Assembly (NCBI GenBank): GCA_030428905.1
Contig: JAUIED010000020.1
Location: 1 to 42,228, forward strand
Length of the DNA stretch: 42,228 nt
Direction of reading: 5' to 3'
DNA from: Gammaproteobacteria bacterium
Lineage (GTDB): Bacteria > Pseudomonadota > Gammaproteobacteria > Pseudomonadales > Azotimanducaceae
Below are positions 25,203-33,352 of the stretch, piece after piece. Under the pieces are notes generated by a model. It was not told where the DNA came from, ran no database searches, and saw only the letters and a list, made by a program, of their open reading frames with translations. The position numbers were made by a program, and so were the translations under genes. The first letter of the stretch is position 1. Each line of letters opens with the position of its first letter.

Positions 25203-25854
25203 ACACGTAGCCTGACAGGATGAACGTGATGAGCTGCGGCCACAGCGGCTCACCTTCCATAATCGGCAGGGCCGCGGCGTAGAAGTGCGTGATCAATATG
25301 ACGGCGGTGGTATCCACCATCTGGCTCGCCATGGTGGAGGCGTTGTTGCGCAACCACAGATGCCTGCCGTTGGTGAGCTTCTTCCAGAAGTGGAACAGGC
25401 GTACATCGCAGAACTGCGCCGCCAGGTAGGCCACCATGGAGGCGGCAACCGCGCCGAAGGCGAGCTCGCGAACCTCGAAGAAGATCGGCATGCGGCCGGC
25501 TTCGTCCACCTGCACCGCACCGTGCACATCCAGCGTCTCGAAACCCGGCAGCACCCCACCGAGCCAGAGCAGAAACACCACCCAGACGTTGAGCAGCAGG
25601 CCGATCCACACCATATCCCTGGCTTTTTCCTCGCCAAACAGCTCACTGATCAGGTCGGTGCACAGAAATGTCACGGGATAGGGCAACACCCCAACAGCGA
25701 TCACCATGGGTATGGTGACGCCGAATACATCGAAGGACAGATCGACGAAACGGCTGATGCCGAGGATGTTGAGCAGCGCCAGGGTGCCGAGAAAAATGCC
25801 GGACAGCAGCAGAAACACTCGCTGACGTCGCTTGGTGTAGTCAGGCTCCGTCAC
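25096..25854 (-). CDS. yhhQ: YhhQ-type queuosine precursor transporter
   Basis: A 252-aa membrane protein of the VUT/YhhQ family, which takes up 7-cyano-7-deazaguanine or related queuosine precursors in E. coli. Characteristic elements are LLNILGISRFVDL, TFLCTDLISELFGEEKARDMVW (about residues 62-83) and NNASTMASQMVDTTAVILITHF (about 168-189), with about six hydrophobic helices. The start is GTG overlapping the stop of the dehydrogenase gene (GTGA). The last 107 nt overlap the convergent modA gene. It is third in an operon with the LLM oxidoreductase and dehydrogenase genes. Confidence 0.93.
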   Translation of the reverse strand: MTEPDYTKRRQRVFLLLSGIFLGTLALLNILGISRFVDLSFDVFGVTIPMVIAVGVLPYPVTFLCTDLISELFGEEKARDMVWIGLLLNVWVVFLLWLGGVLPGFETLDVHGAVQVDEAGRMPIFFEVRELAFGAVAASMVAYLAAQFCDVRLFHFWKKLTNGRHLWLRNNASTMASQMVDTTAVILITHFYAAALPIMEGEPLWPQLITFILSGYVFKLLVALLDTGPVYLAVKYLRPYLGLTGYEEARRL

Positions 25855-26861
25855 CGCGGCTGCACCACGTGCTCAGCGTTCACACAGTTCTGCAACCGTC
25901 CGCCCTGGAGATAGGTCAACGCCACCTCGCCCGCCTTGTAGCGCATGTCGTACACACTTTCCGGCGTGAAGAACGCCGAGTGGGGCGTGATCAGCAGGCG
26001 GTGATCGATCCATGGCTCGTCGTCGGCCCACGCGCGGATCAGCGGATGCTCCGGGTTGGCCGGCTCCTCCGGCAGCACGTCGAGGCCCACGGCCTGAACC
26101 ACATCCCGGCGCAGGGCATCATGCAGTGCATCGAGGTCGATGATGGGCCCGCGCGCGGTATTGACGAGGATGAGGCCGGGCTTGCTGGCCGCCAGCACGT
26201 CCGCATTGATGAGCTTTTCCGTATCCGCCGACAGCGGCAGGTGCAGGCTCACCACATCGCTCTGCGCGAACAGCTCCTCAAGGGAATGCACCCGGCGCAC
26301 ACCGATGGCAAGATCGCTGCCGTTGGCAAGGTGCGGGTCATAGAACACCACGTCCATGCCGAATGCCTTGGCGCGCAGCGCCGCGGCCGTGCCGATACGC
26401 CCGAGGCCGACGATACCGAACACACAAGCACTCAGACGCTTACCGTAGGGATTCAGTGCCGGGCGCCACTTGCCCCTCGGATCCTGCTTCAGCTCGCGCG
26501 TGTGAAAGGTGATGCCCTTCATCAGCGACAGCATGAGCGCCATGGCGTGATCGGCCACCTCCTGGGTGCCGTAGTCCGGCACGTTGCACACTGGCACACC
26601 CATCGCACCCCATGCCGCCAGATCCAGGTTGTCGAAGCCAACCTTCGGCGTAACGAATATTCGGCAACGTTCCGCCAGCGCCCGATATTCAGGGGCCAGA
26701 TCGAGTACGTTGACGATGGCATCGGCAGTACGCCAGTGCTCTTCAGTGACGTCGGCGGCTGAGTCGTAAAAGATCGCCTCGCCGCCATCAGCCACGCTTG
26801 CGCGCTCGATGTCCCGCCCATCCCGCCAGCGCATGTCCGGCCAGACTAACCTGAATGTCAT
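25851..26861 (-). CDS. D-2-hydroxyacid dehydrogenase (NAD-dependent)
   Basis: A 336-aa oxidoreductase of the D-isomer 2-hydroxyacid dehydrogenase family. The NAD-binding motif is FGIVGLGRIG (about residues 143-152). Catalytic regions are VNTARGPIIDLDAL (Arg), GLDVLPEEP (Glu) and ITPHSAFFT (His), all present. The sequence is closer to CtBP-like/phosphoglycerate-dehydrogenase-like members than to SerA, and has no C-terminal ACT domain, so the natural substrate is not clear. The ATG (MTFRLVWPD) follows GGAGGAAG. It begins 16 nt after the LLM gene and overlaps yhhQ by 4 nt. Confidence 0.92.
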   Translation of the reverse strand: MTFRLVWPDMRWRDGRDIERASVADGGEAIFYDSAADVTEEHWRTADAIVNVLDLAPEYRALAERCRIFVTPKVGFDNLDLAAWGAMGVPVCNVPDYGTQEVADHAMALMLSLMKGITFHTRELKQDPRGKWRPALNPYGKRLSACVFGIVGLGRIGTAAALRAKAFGMDVVFYDPHLANGSDLAIGVRRVHSLEELFAQSDVVSLHLPLSADTEKLINADVLAASKPGLILVNTARGPIIDLDALHDALRRDVVQAVGLDVLPEEPANPEHPLIRAWADDEPWIDHRLLITPHSAFFTPESVYDMRYKAGEVALTYLQGGRLQNCVNAEHVVQPR

Positions 26862-26877
26862 CTCCGCTTCCTCCCGT

Positions 26878-27777
26878 TCACTTGACGATTCCTGCAAGCG
26901 CTTCGAGCGAGCGCTCAAGCGCCGCAGAGTCGAATCCCGGCAATCGGAGCCGCGTTGCCACGAGATGCGTCATGCCGAGGCACTCCACGTATTCCTGCAG
27001 GCGGTCGCGTACTTCGGTTGCGTCGCCCACCACCGCCCAATCATCCACGCATGGCACGCCATCGGCGCGCGGCATGGGGAGTTTTGCCAACGCATCTTTC
27101 ACCGTCGCGGCTTCCCGCTCGCTCGTTGCAACGTACACCGTGCGCATGAGCGGCACCTCGCGCACCGGCTGCTCCGATGCGTGTCGATGCACCGCATAGT
27201 TTCGCGCCAGCACCTCCAGCGTCTCCATGGGCGACGCCAGATAGGGCAATCCCAGACGGCCGGCCTGGGTCAGGGCCTTGGGCCCGAAGGCAGCCACCCA
27301 GATGGGCGGGTGCGGCTGCTGTACGGGTAGCGGGTCAAGCACCACGCTTGCCCCGTCTCCCACGGGCACCGCTTCGCCGGCCCAGGCCATGCGCATGGTC
27401 TTGAGGCTGGACTCGAAGATCCTGCGCTTGTCCTTCGGCTCTACATTGAACGCGCGCAACATGTCCGGCGCAAAGCCGCGGCCCACGCCCAGCAACACCC
27501 GCCCCTCGGACATGTTGTCCAGCACAGCGACCTGCTCGGCCGCCTGCAGCGGATGGCGCAGGGTGAGCAGGTAGCTGGTGGTCGCCAGACGGATATGGGT
27601 CGTGGCAGCAGCGACCGCCGCCAGCAGCATCAAGGGATCGGGAATGGCCCGCTCATTGAAATGGTTCTCCGGCAGCCAGAACGACTCATAGCCCATGGAT
27701 TCCGCCCGTACGGCCTGGCTCTGCAGGCTGCGTGCTGAGGCGTCGCTGAAATCCCATGGGGTAAGACCGAGGTGCAT
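26878..27777 (-). CDS. LLM class flavin-dependent oxidoreductase
   Basis: A 299-aa bacterial-luciferase-like protein. The N-terminal barrel carries AVRAESMGYESFWLPENHF and IRLATTSYLLTLRHPLQAAEQVAVLDNMSEGRVLLGVGRGF, both typical of LLM monooxygenases and reductases; PPIWVAAFGPKALTQAGRLGLPYL is the equivalent of the later flavin-contact strand. Flavin is FMN or F420; many proteobacterial members use FMN. The substrate is not evident. It is the first gene of an operon with the dehydrogenase and yhhQ, and is divergent from the TIR-like gene with 71 nt between. Confidence 0.9.
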   Translation of the reverse strand: MHLGLTPWDFSDASARSLQSQAVRAESMGYESFWLPENHFNERAIPDPLMLLAAVAAATTHIRLATTSYLLTLRHPLQAAEQVAVLDNMSEGRVLLGVGRGFAPDMLRAFNVEPKDKRRIFESSLKTMRMAWAGEAVPVGDGASVVLDPLPVQQPHPPIWVAAFGPKALTQAGRLGLPYLASPMETLEVLARNYAVHRHASEQPVREVPLMRTVYVATSEREAATVKDALAKLPMPRADGVPCVDDWAVVGDATEVRDRLQEYVECLGMTHLVATRLRLPGFDSAALERSLEALAGIVK

Positions 27778-27848
27778 GGTGGGTATTATGCCGCACGTCG
27801 CCCGTTGAAGGCGGCAGCAGCCTGCCCAGGATTTGCTAGCCTCAGAAC

Positions 27849-28640
27849 ATGAAGCGGTTGGATGTCTTCTACACGGACGAGGACGGCCACCGGGTGCGGC
27901 CGCTCATCCGCTTTCTGGAGCTACAGGAGCTGGATGTACGCCAGCACACCTCACCCGCAAACAAGCGGTCGGCGCCCTATCTCGTCATTGTCTCTGAGCA
28001 CTACGCTCAAGCACCCTGGCTCGTGGAACTGACCATGGCGACGGACGCTATTGCCGTGCTGCTGGTGGATGCAGCGCTCGACGACAGCGTGCGCACCACG
28101 GACCTGCGCGCCTGGCCGGCGCGTTCCGCGGACAGAGCCCTTGCGTCGCTCGCCGAATGGATGAAATCTCCTAGCGCGGGGGTACCGCCAGCCTCCGCCG
28201 GCATGGCAAGGAAGGCCGGTAGGCGAAACGAACAAACTCAGAATCGCGGCGCGTTAGTCGTGCTGATCCTGGTGATGGCGCTGCTCGCGTGGCTGGTAAC
28301 GCTCACGCCTGAGCAGGCATCAGAGGCACTGCCGGAGGCCGTGGAAACACCGATACAGGCCGCACGCGACACGACTGATCTGCGCGTACCCGCAACATCG
28401 ATCACCGATGTACCGAGCGGAACACAGACGCCGCCGAGCAGGGCACGCTCACCTTCCGAAGCGCGCAGCCAGTCACTGCACTTTGCGAGCGGCAGCATCG
28501 TCGAGCACGCCATGACACGCCGCGCCATCTGCCAGCGCCTGTGGTCGCTGGACTCGGCCGGCCCGCAGTGCTGGACCACACCGCATCGCTTCAGTTGGGA
28601 TCCACGCTACCTTCCGGGCGAGCCGTCACCCGCTGCATGA
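27849..28640 (+). CDS. Membrane protein with degenerate TIR-like domain
   Basis: A 263-aa protein. Residues 1-107 look like a TIR fold: beta-strand LDVFYTDEDGH, the central pattern YLVIVSEHYAQAPWLVEL (44-61), strand AVLLVD, and RAWPARSADRALASLAEW as the final helix. In TIR NADases the catalytic Glu follows the Trp of this block by four residues; here it follows by three (Trp57, Glu60), so catalysis is doubtful. A basic linker (about 108-133), one transmembrane helix (about 135-152) and a Ser/Pro-rich, probably periplasmic tail follow. The linker contains GVPPASAGMA, which resembles translated intergenic repeats. Immune-like or envelope signalling roles are speculative. It ends 50 nt inside the convergent neighbour. 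Confidence 0.6.
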   Translation: MKRLDVFYTDEDGHRVRPLIRFLELQELDVRQHTSPANKRSAPYLVIVSEHYAQAPWLVELTMATDAIAVLLVDAALDDSVRTTDLRAWPARSADRALASLAEWMKSPSAGVPPASAGMARKAGRRNEQTQNRGALVVLILVMALLAWLVTLTPEQASEALPEAVETPIQAARDTTDLRVPATSITDVPSGTQTPPSRARSPSEARSQSLHFASGSIVEHAMTRRAICQRLWSLDSAGPQCWTTPHRFSWDPRYLPGEPSPAA

Positions 28641-29466
28641 CGATCATGGCACGCATGGTCGCCAGCACGGCGGCGATGTGTCGCTCACGGGCAAAGTTCC
28701 GATACAGCGGATCGTCGTCGAGCAGCACGCATCGGCTGTCCTCACCGCAAGCAAACTCCGTCTCACGACCGAACGCGTTTCCTGCCGGGCCGTAGTCGCC
28801 AAACGCCTCGTCTTCGTCGGCCAGCTTCCAGAACGCTTCCCAGGTAGCCGGCATGCCGAAGATCGGCGCCTGCACCGCTGTGAGCGTATCGTTCGCGGTT
28901 TCGCTCAGCACGTCGTCCAGGTCCGCCTGCGCCTGCAAGACATAGTCGCAACTTTCAAGCACTGCTTCTTCGACCGCTTCCGGATCCACGGGGAAGTTGT
29001 CGAAGCGATCTGTGAAGGACATACGCCAGAAGCGGTTGGCAAACACCGGCACGGCCCGGGATGGTGTGCTCACGTCCTGCAGGTAGGAGATGATCCTGCC
29101 AAGGTCCGTATACCGATCTGCAGCCTGTCGGCGGTCCTCCAACTCCAGCAGCAGGTCGTTGAAGTGTTCATGCAGACGCGTGTCCACCATGCCGAGCCAC
29201 GACCGCTCACCGCCCGCACGGTTGTAGTAGTTCCATCGAAACAAGCGAACGAACATATTACTGTCGGCCAGGTCGACATTCGCCCGCACGAGATAGCGAA
29301 CCTGCAGTGCAGTGAGGCGGGGAGCATGTATTTCGTCCAGGCAGCGATTCACCGCCCGCGCAGCGACGAACGTCAGCGCCTGATGCTGATCAGGCGCATA
29401 GGCGTTGCTTGCCGGCGCGCAGCTAAGGCTGGCTGCAAACAGCAGGCAAACGCTGAACGTTCTCAT
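28591..29466 (-). CDS. Secreted protein, phospholipase C/S1-P1 nuclease-like
   Basis: A 291-aa exported protein with a signal peptide (about residues 1-23, ending ASNAYA). The mature part is mostly helical. Segments such as YAPDQHQALTFVAARAV near the start and GRIISYLQDVSTPSRAVPVF in the middle recall zinc-dependent phospholipase C and S1/P1 nucleases, where a histidine-rich HYxQDxxxPxH motif binds zinc. Here those histidines are Ser and Arg, so metal binding looks lost or altered. I would not assign an activity. Two cysteines near the C-terminus (FACGEDSRC) could form a disulfide. Its 5' end overlaps folK by 44 nt and its 3' end overlaps the TIR-like gene. Confidence 0.6.
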   Translation of the reverse strand: MRTFSVCLLFAASLSCAPASNAYAPDQHQALTFVAARAVNRCLDEIHAPRLTALQVRYLVRANVDLADSNMFVRLFRWNYYNRAGGERSWLGMVDTRLHEHFNDLLLELEDRRQAADRYTDLGRIISYLQDVSTPSRAVPVFANRFWRMSFTDRFDNFPVDPEAVEEAVLESCDYVLQAQADLDDVLSETANDTLTAVQAPIFGMPATWEAFWKLADEDEAFGDYGPAGNAFGRETEFACGEDSRCVLLDDDPLYRNFARERHIAAVLATMRAMIVMQRVTARPEGSVDPN

Positions 29467-29956
29467 CGGAGTCCAGCCGACAGAGCAATTGCTTCACAGT
29501 CAATCCCTTCCCGGGCCAGACGAAATCCGGCGCTACGTCGTTCAAGGGTACCAACACGAACGCTCTTTGCCACGCCCGCGGGTGCGGCAACGTCAACCGG
29601 GTACCACGCATCTCCACGTCGCCAAAGGCCAGCACATCCACATCCAGTGGTCGCGGCGCGTTGCGCACGCTGTCGTGGCTGCGGCCGAAGGCGATCTCCA
29701 ACCGCTTGACACCCGCCAGGAGTTGTTTCGGGGTAAGGCCCTCGCGGGCACGCATGACCGCCGCAGCGTTGATGAAATCGCCGCTGTCCGGCGGGCAGTC
29801 TACCGGCGATGTACGATAGAGCGGCGAGCAGACCACCTGGCCGTGGGCAAACTCAGCCAGGCCTTCCAGAGCGGCGCCGATGAGCGCCTGGCTGGACAGT
29901 TCCTGCCAGGGCAGGTTGCTGCCGAGGCCGAGCAGCACTGTAGGGTGGATCTGCAT
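29423..29956 (-). CDS. folK: 2-amino-4-hydroxy-6-hydroxymethyldihydropteridine pyrophosphokinase
   Basis: A 177-aa HPPK transferring pyrophosphate to the pterin in folate synthesis. Motifs are LLGLGSNLPW at the N-terminus, SPLYRTSPVDCPPDSGDFINAA (about residues 44-65), RPLDVDVLAFGD (about 102-113) and LTLPHPRAWQRAFVLVPL (about 121-138), all highly conserved in FolK. The start at 29956 is supported by the conserved N-terminus. Its last codons overlap the start of the secreted-protein gene in another frame. It is divergent from the alcohol dehydrogenase gene. Confidence 0.95.
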   Translation of the reverse strand: MQIHPTVLLGLGSNLPWQELSSQALIGAALEGLAEFAHGQVVCSPLYRTSPVDCPPDSGDFINAAAVMRAREGLTPKQLLAGVKRLEIAFGRSHDSVRNAPRPLDVDVLAFGDVEMRGTRLTLPHPRAWQRAFVLVPLNDVAPDFVWPGKGLTVKQLLCRLDSDENVQRLPAVCSQP

Positions 29957-30078
29957 CGGCGCATGTTACCAGCGCTGCCCAACACGAGCGCGGCCTTCCG
30001 GCAAGCCATCCGTTGTAGTCAAAGGCACGGCCGTTTGGCACACTCTGACGGTTCGACACATCTACCGGGGGAGCACGC

Positions 30079-31161
30079 ATGAAGGCTGCAGTACTGCGCG
30101 AAATCAACAAGCCATTGGAGATCGAAGACGTTCAACACGGCGATCCGGGCCCGCGCGAGGTGCTGGTGCGCACCGTCGCCGCCGGGGTCTGTCACAGCGA
30201 TCTGCACTTTCAGAACGGCTCCTATCCCTACCCCCTGCCGGCGGTGCTCGGCCACGAAAGTGCCGGAGTTGTCGAGGCAGTGGGATCGGACGTCACCTAC
30301 GTCAAGCCCGGTGACCACGTGATAACCTGCCTCAGCGCGTTCTGCGGCCACTGTGAGCACTGCCTCACGGGGCATATGTCGCTCTGCCAGGAGCCGGAGC
30401 TGCAGCGCGCGCCCGATGCCGCGCCGCGCCTGAGTGCCGGCGGCGAGACGGTTCACCAGTTTCTCAACCTGTCGTCGTTCGCCGAGTACATGCTGGTGCA
30501 CGAGCATGCCATTGCCAAGGTCCGCGAGGACATGCCGCTGGACCGCGCCGCCCTCATCGGCTGCGGCGTGACCACCGGTGTGGGTGCTGTCATCCACACG
30601 GCAAAAGTCGAGCCCGGCAGCACCGTTGCGGTGATCGGCTGCGGCGGTGTTGGCCTGTCGGCGATCAACGGCGCCGCCATCGCCGGTGCCGCCCGCATCA
30701 TCGCCATCGACATGGTGGATTCGAAGCTCGAGCTGTCGCGCAAATTCGGCGCTACGGACGTGGTGAACGGCAAAGATGGCAACGCCATCGAGGCGGTACG
30801 CGAGATGACCGGCGGCGGCGTGCACTACTCCTTCGAGGCAATCGGCCTGAAGCAAACCACCGAGCAGGCGTTCAAGATGCTGCGCTCAGGCGGCACCGCG
30901 ACCGTGATCGGCATGATTCCGGTCGGCACGATGGTGGAGCTGCACGGCCCGGAATTCCTCATGGAGCGCAAGCTCCAGGGCTCGAATATGGGCTCCAACC
31001 GCTTCCGTGTGGATATGCCGCGGTTCGTGGAGTTCTACCTGCAGGGCAGGCTGCATCTGGACGATCTGATCTCCGGCCGCATCCGCCTGGAAGATGTGAA
31101 CGACGGCCTTGCGGCGCTGGAAACCGGTGAGGTTGCCCGCAACGTCATCATGTTCGACTGA
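30079..31161 (+). CDS. Zinc-dependent alcohol dehydrogenase
   Basis: A 360-aa medium-chain dehydrogenase. The catalytic zinc ligands are Cys38 and the GHE block (His59-Glu60); the structural zinc site has Cys89, Cys92, Cys95 and Cys103 with class-I/III spacing. The NAD-binding loop is VIGCGGVGLSAIN (about residues 195-207), and the substrate half contains CGVTTGVGAV. The sequence groups with class III-like/Rxyl_3153-type alcohol dehydrogenases that act on hydrophobic alcohols; the exact substrate is unknown, though the nearby P450 and acyl-CoA ligase would fit an alkanol or terpenol route. The start has GGGGGAG six bases upstream. It ends 26 nt from the convergent htrA-type gene. Confidence 0.93.
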   Translation: MKAAVLREINKPLEIEDVQHGDPGPREVLVRTVAAGVCHSDLHFQNGSYPYPLPAVLGHESAGVVEAVGSDVTYVKPGDHVITCLSAFCGHCEHCLTGHMSLCQEPELQRAPDAAPRLSAGGETVHQFLNLSSFAEYMLVHEHAIAKVREDMPLDRAALIGCGVTTGVGAVIHTAKVEPGSTVAVIGCGGVGLSAINGAAIAGAARIIAIDMVDSKLELSRKFGATDVVNGKDGNAIEAVREMTGGGVHYSFEAIGLKQTTEQAFKMLRSGGTATVIGMIPVGTMVELHGPEFLMERKLQGSNMGSNRFRVDMPRFVEFYLQGRLHLDDLISGRIRLEDVNDGLAALETGEVARNVIMFD

Positions 31162-31187
31162 GGCACACGCGCCAGCGAGTGCCCGTC

Positions 31188-32534
31188 TTAACGAATCACT
31201 ACGTAGCCGAACTCTCCTGCGCGGTACACGCGCAGGAGTAGTTGGCCGCGGCTCTTACCCGCAGCTTCCCGCAGATCAACGATGTTTCTCACTGCCTGAC
31301 GGTTGGCTGCCACCAGCACGTCGCCCGCGCGCAGGCCGTGTACGTAGGCCTTACTCTGCTCTTCGACTTCCGTAATGAGCACACCCGCACTGGTGTTGGG
31401 CTCGTTCTCGTTGTGGAAGTTCTGCAACACCACGCCTTTGAGCTTCCCATGCACGCGCCGGCCGGCCACCCGATCGCTGTTGCTGTCGTCGATCGCAAGT
31501 TTGAGCTTTTTCGGACGGCCATCGCGCAGCACTTCCAGTGTGACTTCATCCCCGGCAAACAGCACTGCGGTACGGGAGTCGTAATCGGACTTGCGGCGGA
31601 TCTGACGGTCGCCCACCTTGACCACCACATCTCCAGGACGCAGACCGGCAGTCTGCGCCGGGCCTTCCGGGTCTACCTCGACCACCACCACACCCTCGGT
31701 GCGATCCACGCCAAACGCCTCTGCAAGATCTGCCGTCAGCGCCTGCACCTCCACACCAGGATAGCCGCGCCGCACTTCACCGTGCGCAATGATCTGCTCC
31801 ATCACGGCGCGCACCATATTGGAAGGTATGGCAAAGCCAATCCCCACGTTGCCGCCGCTGGGCGCGAAAATCGCAGTGTTGATTCCCACGAGGTTGCCGG
31901 CCAGGTCCACCAGCGCGCCACCGGAGTTGCCCGGGTTGATCGGCGCATCGGTTTGAATGAAGTCTTCGTATCCTTCGATGCCGAGGCCGCTGCGGCCGAG
32001 GGCGCTGACGATACCGCTGGTGACCGTCTGGTTGAGGCCGAACGGATTGCCGATGGCCACCACGAAGTCACCCTGGCGCAGGTCACCGGAGTCGGCGAAG
32101 CGAATCTCTACCAGCGCGTCTGCATCGACCTTCAACACCGCCAGATCCACCTGCGGATCTCGGCCAACGAGCGTCGCTGCCAGCACCCGACCATCCGCCA
32201 GCGTCACATTGATCTCGTCTGCGCGATCCACGACATGGTGATTGGTAACGATGTAGCCGCGCGCACCATCCACCACCACACCAGAGCCTGCGCTCTGCGT
32301 GCGGCGTGTGCGCGGGCGGACATCGAAAAAGCGTCGGAAGAACGGATCTTCCATCAGCGGATTGCGCACCTGCACGGTAGTGTAGGTGGCGATATTTACT
32401 ACTGCCGGATTGACCTCCTCCAGCATCGGCGCCAGGCTCGGCAGCGCCTGGCCATTGGCCATCTGAGCGGGCAGCACTGCATTCGACGCCACCGGCAGGG
32501 CTGCGAGCAGCGAAATCAGCAAATATCGATTCAT
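31188..32534 (-). CDS. degQ: DegQ/HtrA-type periplasmic serine protease
   Basis: A 448-aa trypsin-like protease with a signal peptide (about residues 1-19), catalytic triad His100 (VTNHHVVD), Asp130 (DLAVLKVD) and Ser204 (GNSGGALV), and two C-terminal PDZ domains (about 250-340 and 360-440). The layout and length match DegQ/DegP, the periplasmic quality-control proteases and chaperones; MucD is an equivalent name in pseudomonads. The loop before the triad is short, as in DegQ rather than DegP. The ATG overlaps the stop of the response-regulator gene (ATGA), so its translation is probably coupled to it. Confidence 0.95.
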   Translation of the reverse strand: MNRYLLISLLAALPVASNAVLPAQMANGQALPSLAPMLEEVNPAVVNIATYTTVQVRNPLMEDPFFRRFFDVRPRTRRTQSAGSGVVVDGARGYIVTNHHVVDRADEINVTLADGRVLAATLVGRDPQVDLAVLKVDADALVEIRFADSGDLRQGDFVVAIGNPFGLNQTVTSGIVSALGRSGLGIEGYEDFIQTDAPINPGNSGGALVDLAGNLVGINTAIFAPSGGNVGIGFAIPSNMVRAVMEQIIAHGEVRRGYPGVEVQALTADLAEAFGVDRTEGVVVVEVDPEGPAQTAGLRPGDVVVKVGDRQIRRKSDYDSRTAVLFAGDEVTLEVLRDGRPKKLKLAIDDSNSDRVAGRRVHGKLKGVVLQNFHNENEPNTSAGVLITEVEEQSKAYVHGLRAGDVLVAANRQAVRNIVDLREAAGKSRGQLLLRVYRAGEFGYVVIR

Positions 32535-32902
32535 GAACGTTCCAACATGTCCCGTACCGCACCGAGCAGTTCCTGCATCGGGAACGGTTTGGGTAGTACC
32601 TGCGCATTGCAGTGGCCATCCAACACTTCCTGCAGATCGTCCCTCGAGTAGCCCGTCATGAACAACACAGGTACTTCAGGGGCAATCTGCCGCAAGGCGT
32701 TGAACGTTTCGGCACCTGACATCTCCGGCATGGCTAGATCCAGCAGAACCAGATCAAACGCCTGTTCCGAAATCTGCGCCAACGCGTTCTGGCCGCTATC
32801 CGCCGCTGTTGCGGCGTACCCCATACGCTGCAGCATCTCCACGGTCACCAGGCGCACCGCTTCTTCGTCGTCGACTACCAGGACCTTCGCACCTTCACCC
32901 AT
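32531..32902 (-). CDS. Single-domain response regulator (receiver only)
   Basis: A 123-aa CheY-like receiver domain with no output domain. The acidic pair is in VLVVDDEE, the phosphoacceptor is Asp55 (LLDLAMPEMSG), the conserved Thr is in LFMTGYS and the Lys in VLPKPFPM. The start is either here (MGEGAKVLVV, after GCGAG) or four codons earlier at 32914; both are possible. No histidine kinase gene is adjacent. The coupling to the htrA-type protease through ATGA suggests a stress-response connection. Confidence 0.88.
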   Translation of the reverse strand: MGEGAKVLVVDDEEAVRLVTVEMLQRMGYAATAADSGQNALAQISEQAFDLVLLDLAMPEMSGAETFNALRQIAPEVPVLFMTGYSRDDLQEVLDGHCNAQVLPKPFPMQELLGAVRDMLERS

Positions 32903-32952
32903 ATAAGCTCGCATCCTGCTCGCGTCGGCCTGCGGCCGTTGATAGTGCCCCG

Positions 32953-33258
32953 TCACTGACCGTTGCTGGGCGCCGGGAAGTGGTCGATCTCCACGCGTCG
33001 GAAGCGGTCGTCATGACGGAAGTTATAGATAATGCGCCTGCACGCCTGCCCGGAGTTGGCCTGAGCAAGCTGAGCAACGAGCAGTGCGGCGACGAGATCT
33101 GCGTCGAATTCGGTGGGATAAGGCCCAAGGGACAAGCCCTCACGGGTTTTGACGAGCCATCCTTGAGATGTGGCAAAGGTGCGCCTGGAACGCTGCCAGC
33201 GCCCACCGGACTCGCCGTCCCTGCCAAACAAAAACTCTGGAACCTCGGCCTCGGCCAC
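32953..33258 (-). CDS. DUF6316-like small protein
   Basis: A 101-aa protein whose central block RTFATSQGWLVKTREGLSLGPYPTEFDADLVAALLVAQL resembles the gammaproteobacterial DUF6316 pattern (residues reading W-x-x-x-TREG-x-x-x-GP-[FY]). The family is small, soluble and of unknown function. The start is GTG with a strong ribosome site (GGAGG) nine bases upstream. The C-terminus is basic and rich in aromatic residues (YNFRHDDRFRRVEIDHF). It lies between the receiver gene and the molybdenum hydroxylase operon, on the same strand as both. Confidence 0.7.
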   Translation of the reverse strand: MAEAEVPEFLFGRDGESGGRWQRSRRTFATSQGWLVKTREGLSLGPYPTEFDADLVAALLVAQLAQANSGQACRRIIYNFRHDDRFRRVEIDHFPAPSNGQ

Positions 33259-33352
33259 TGTCCGCTACCTCCAGACCTACTACAGACCGTCGACCTGCCA
33301 GTATAGAGAGCCATCGAGGCATGCGCATCTGCAATTACCGTAAAAACCGATT

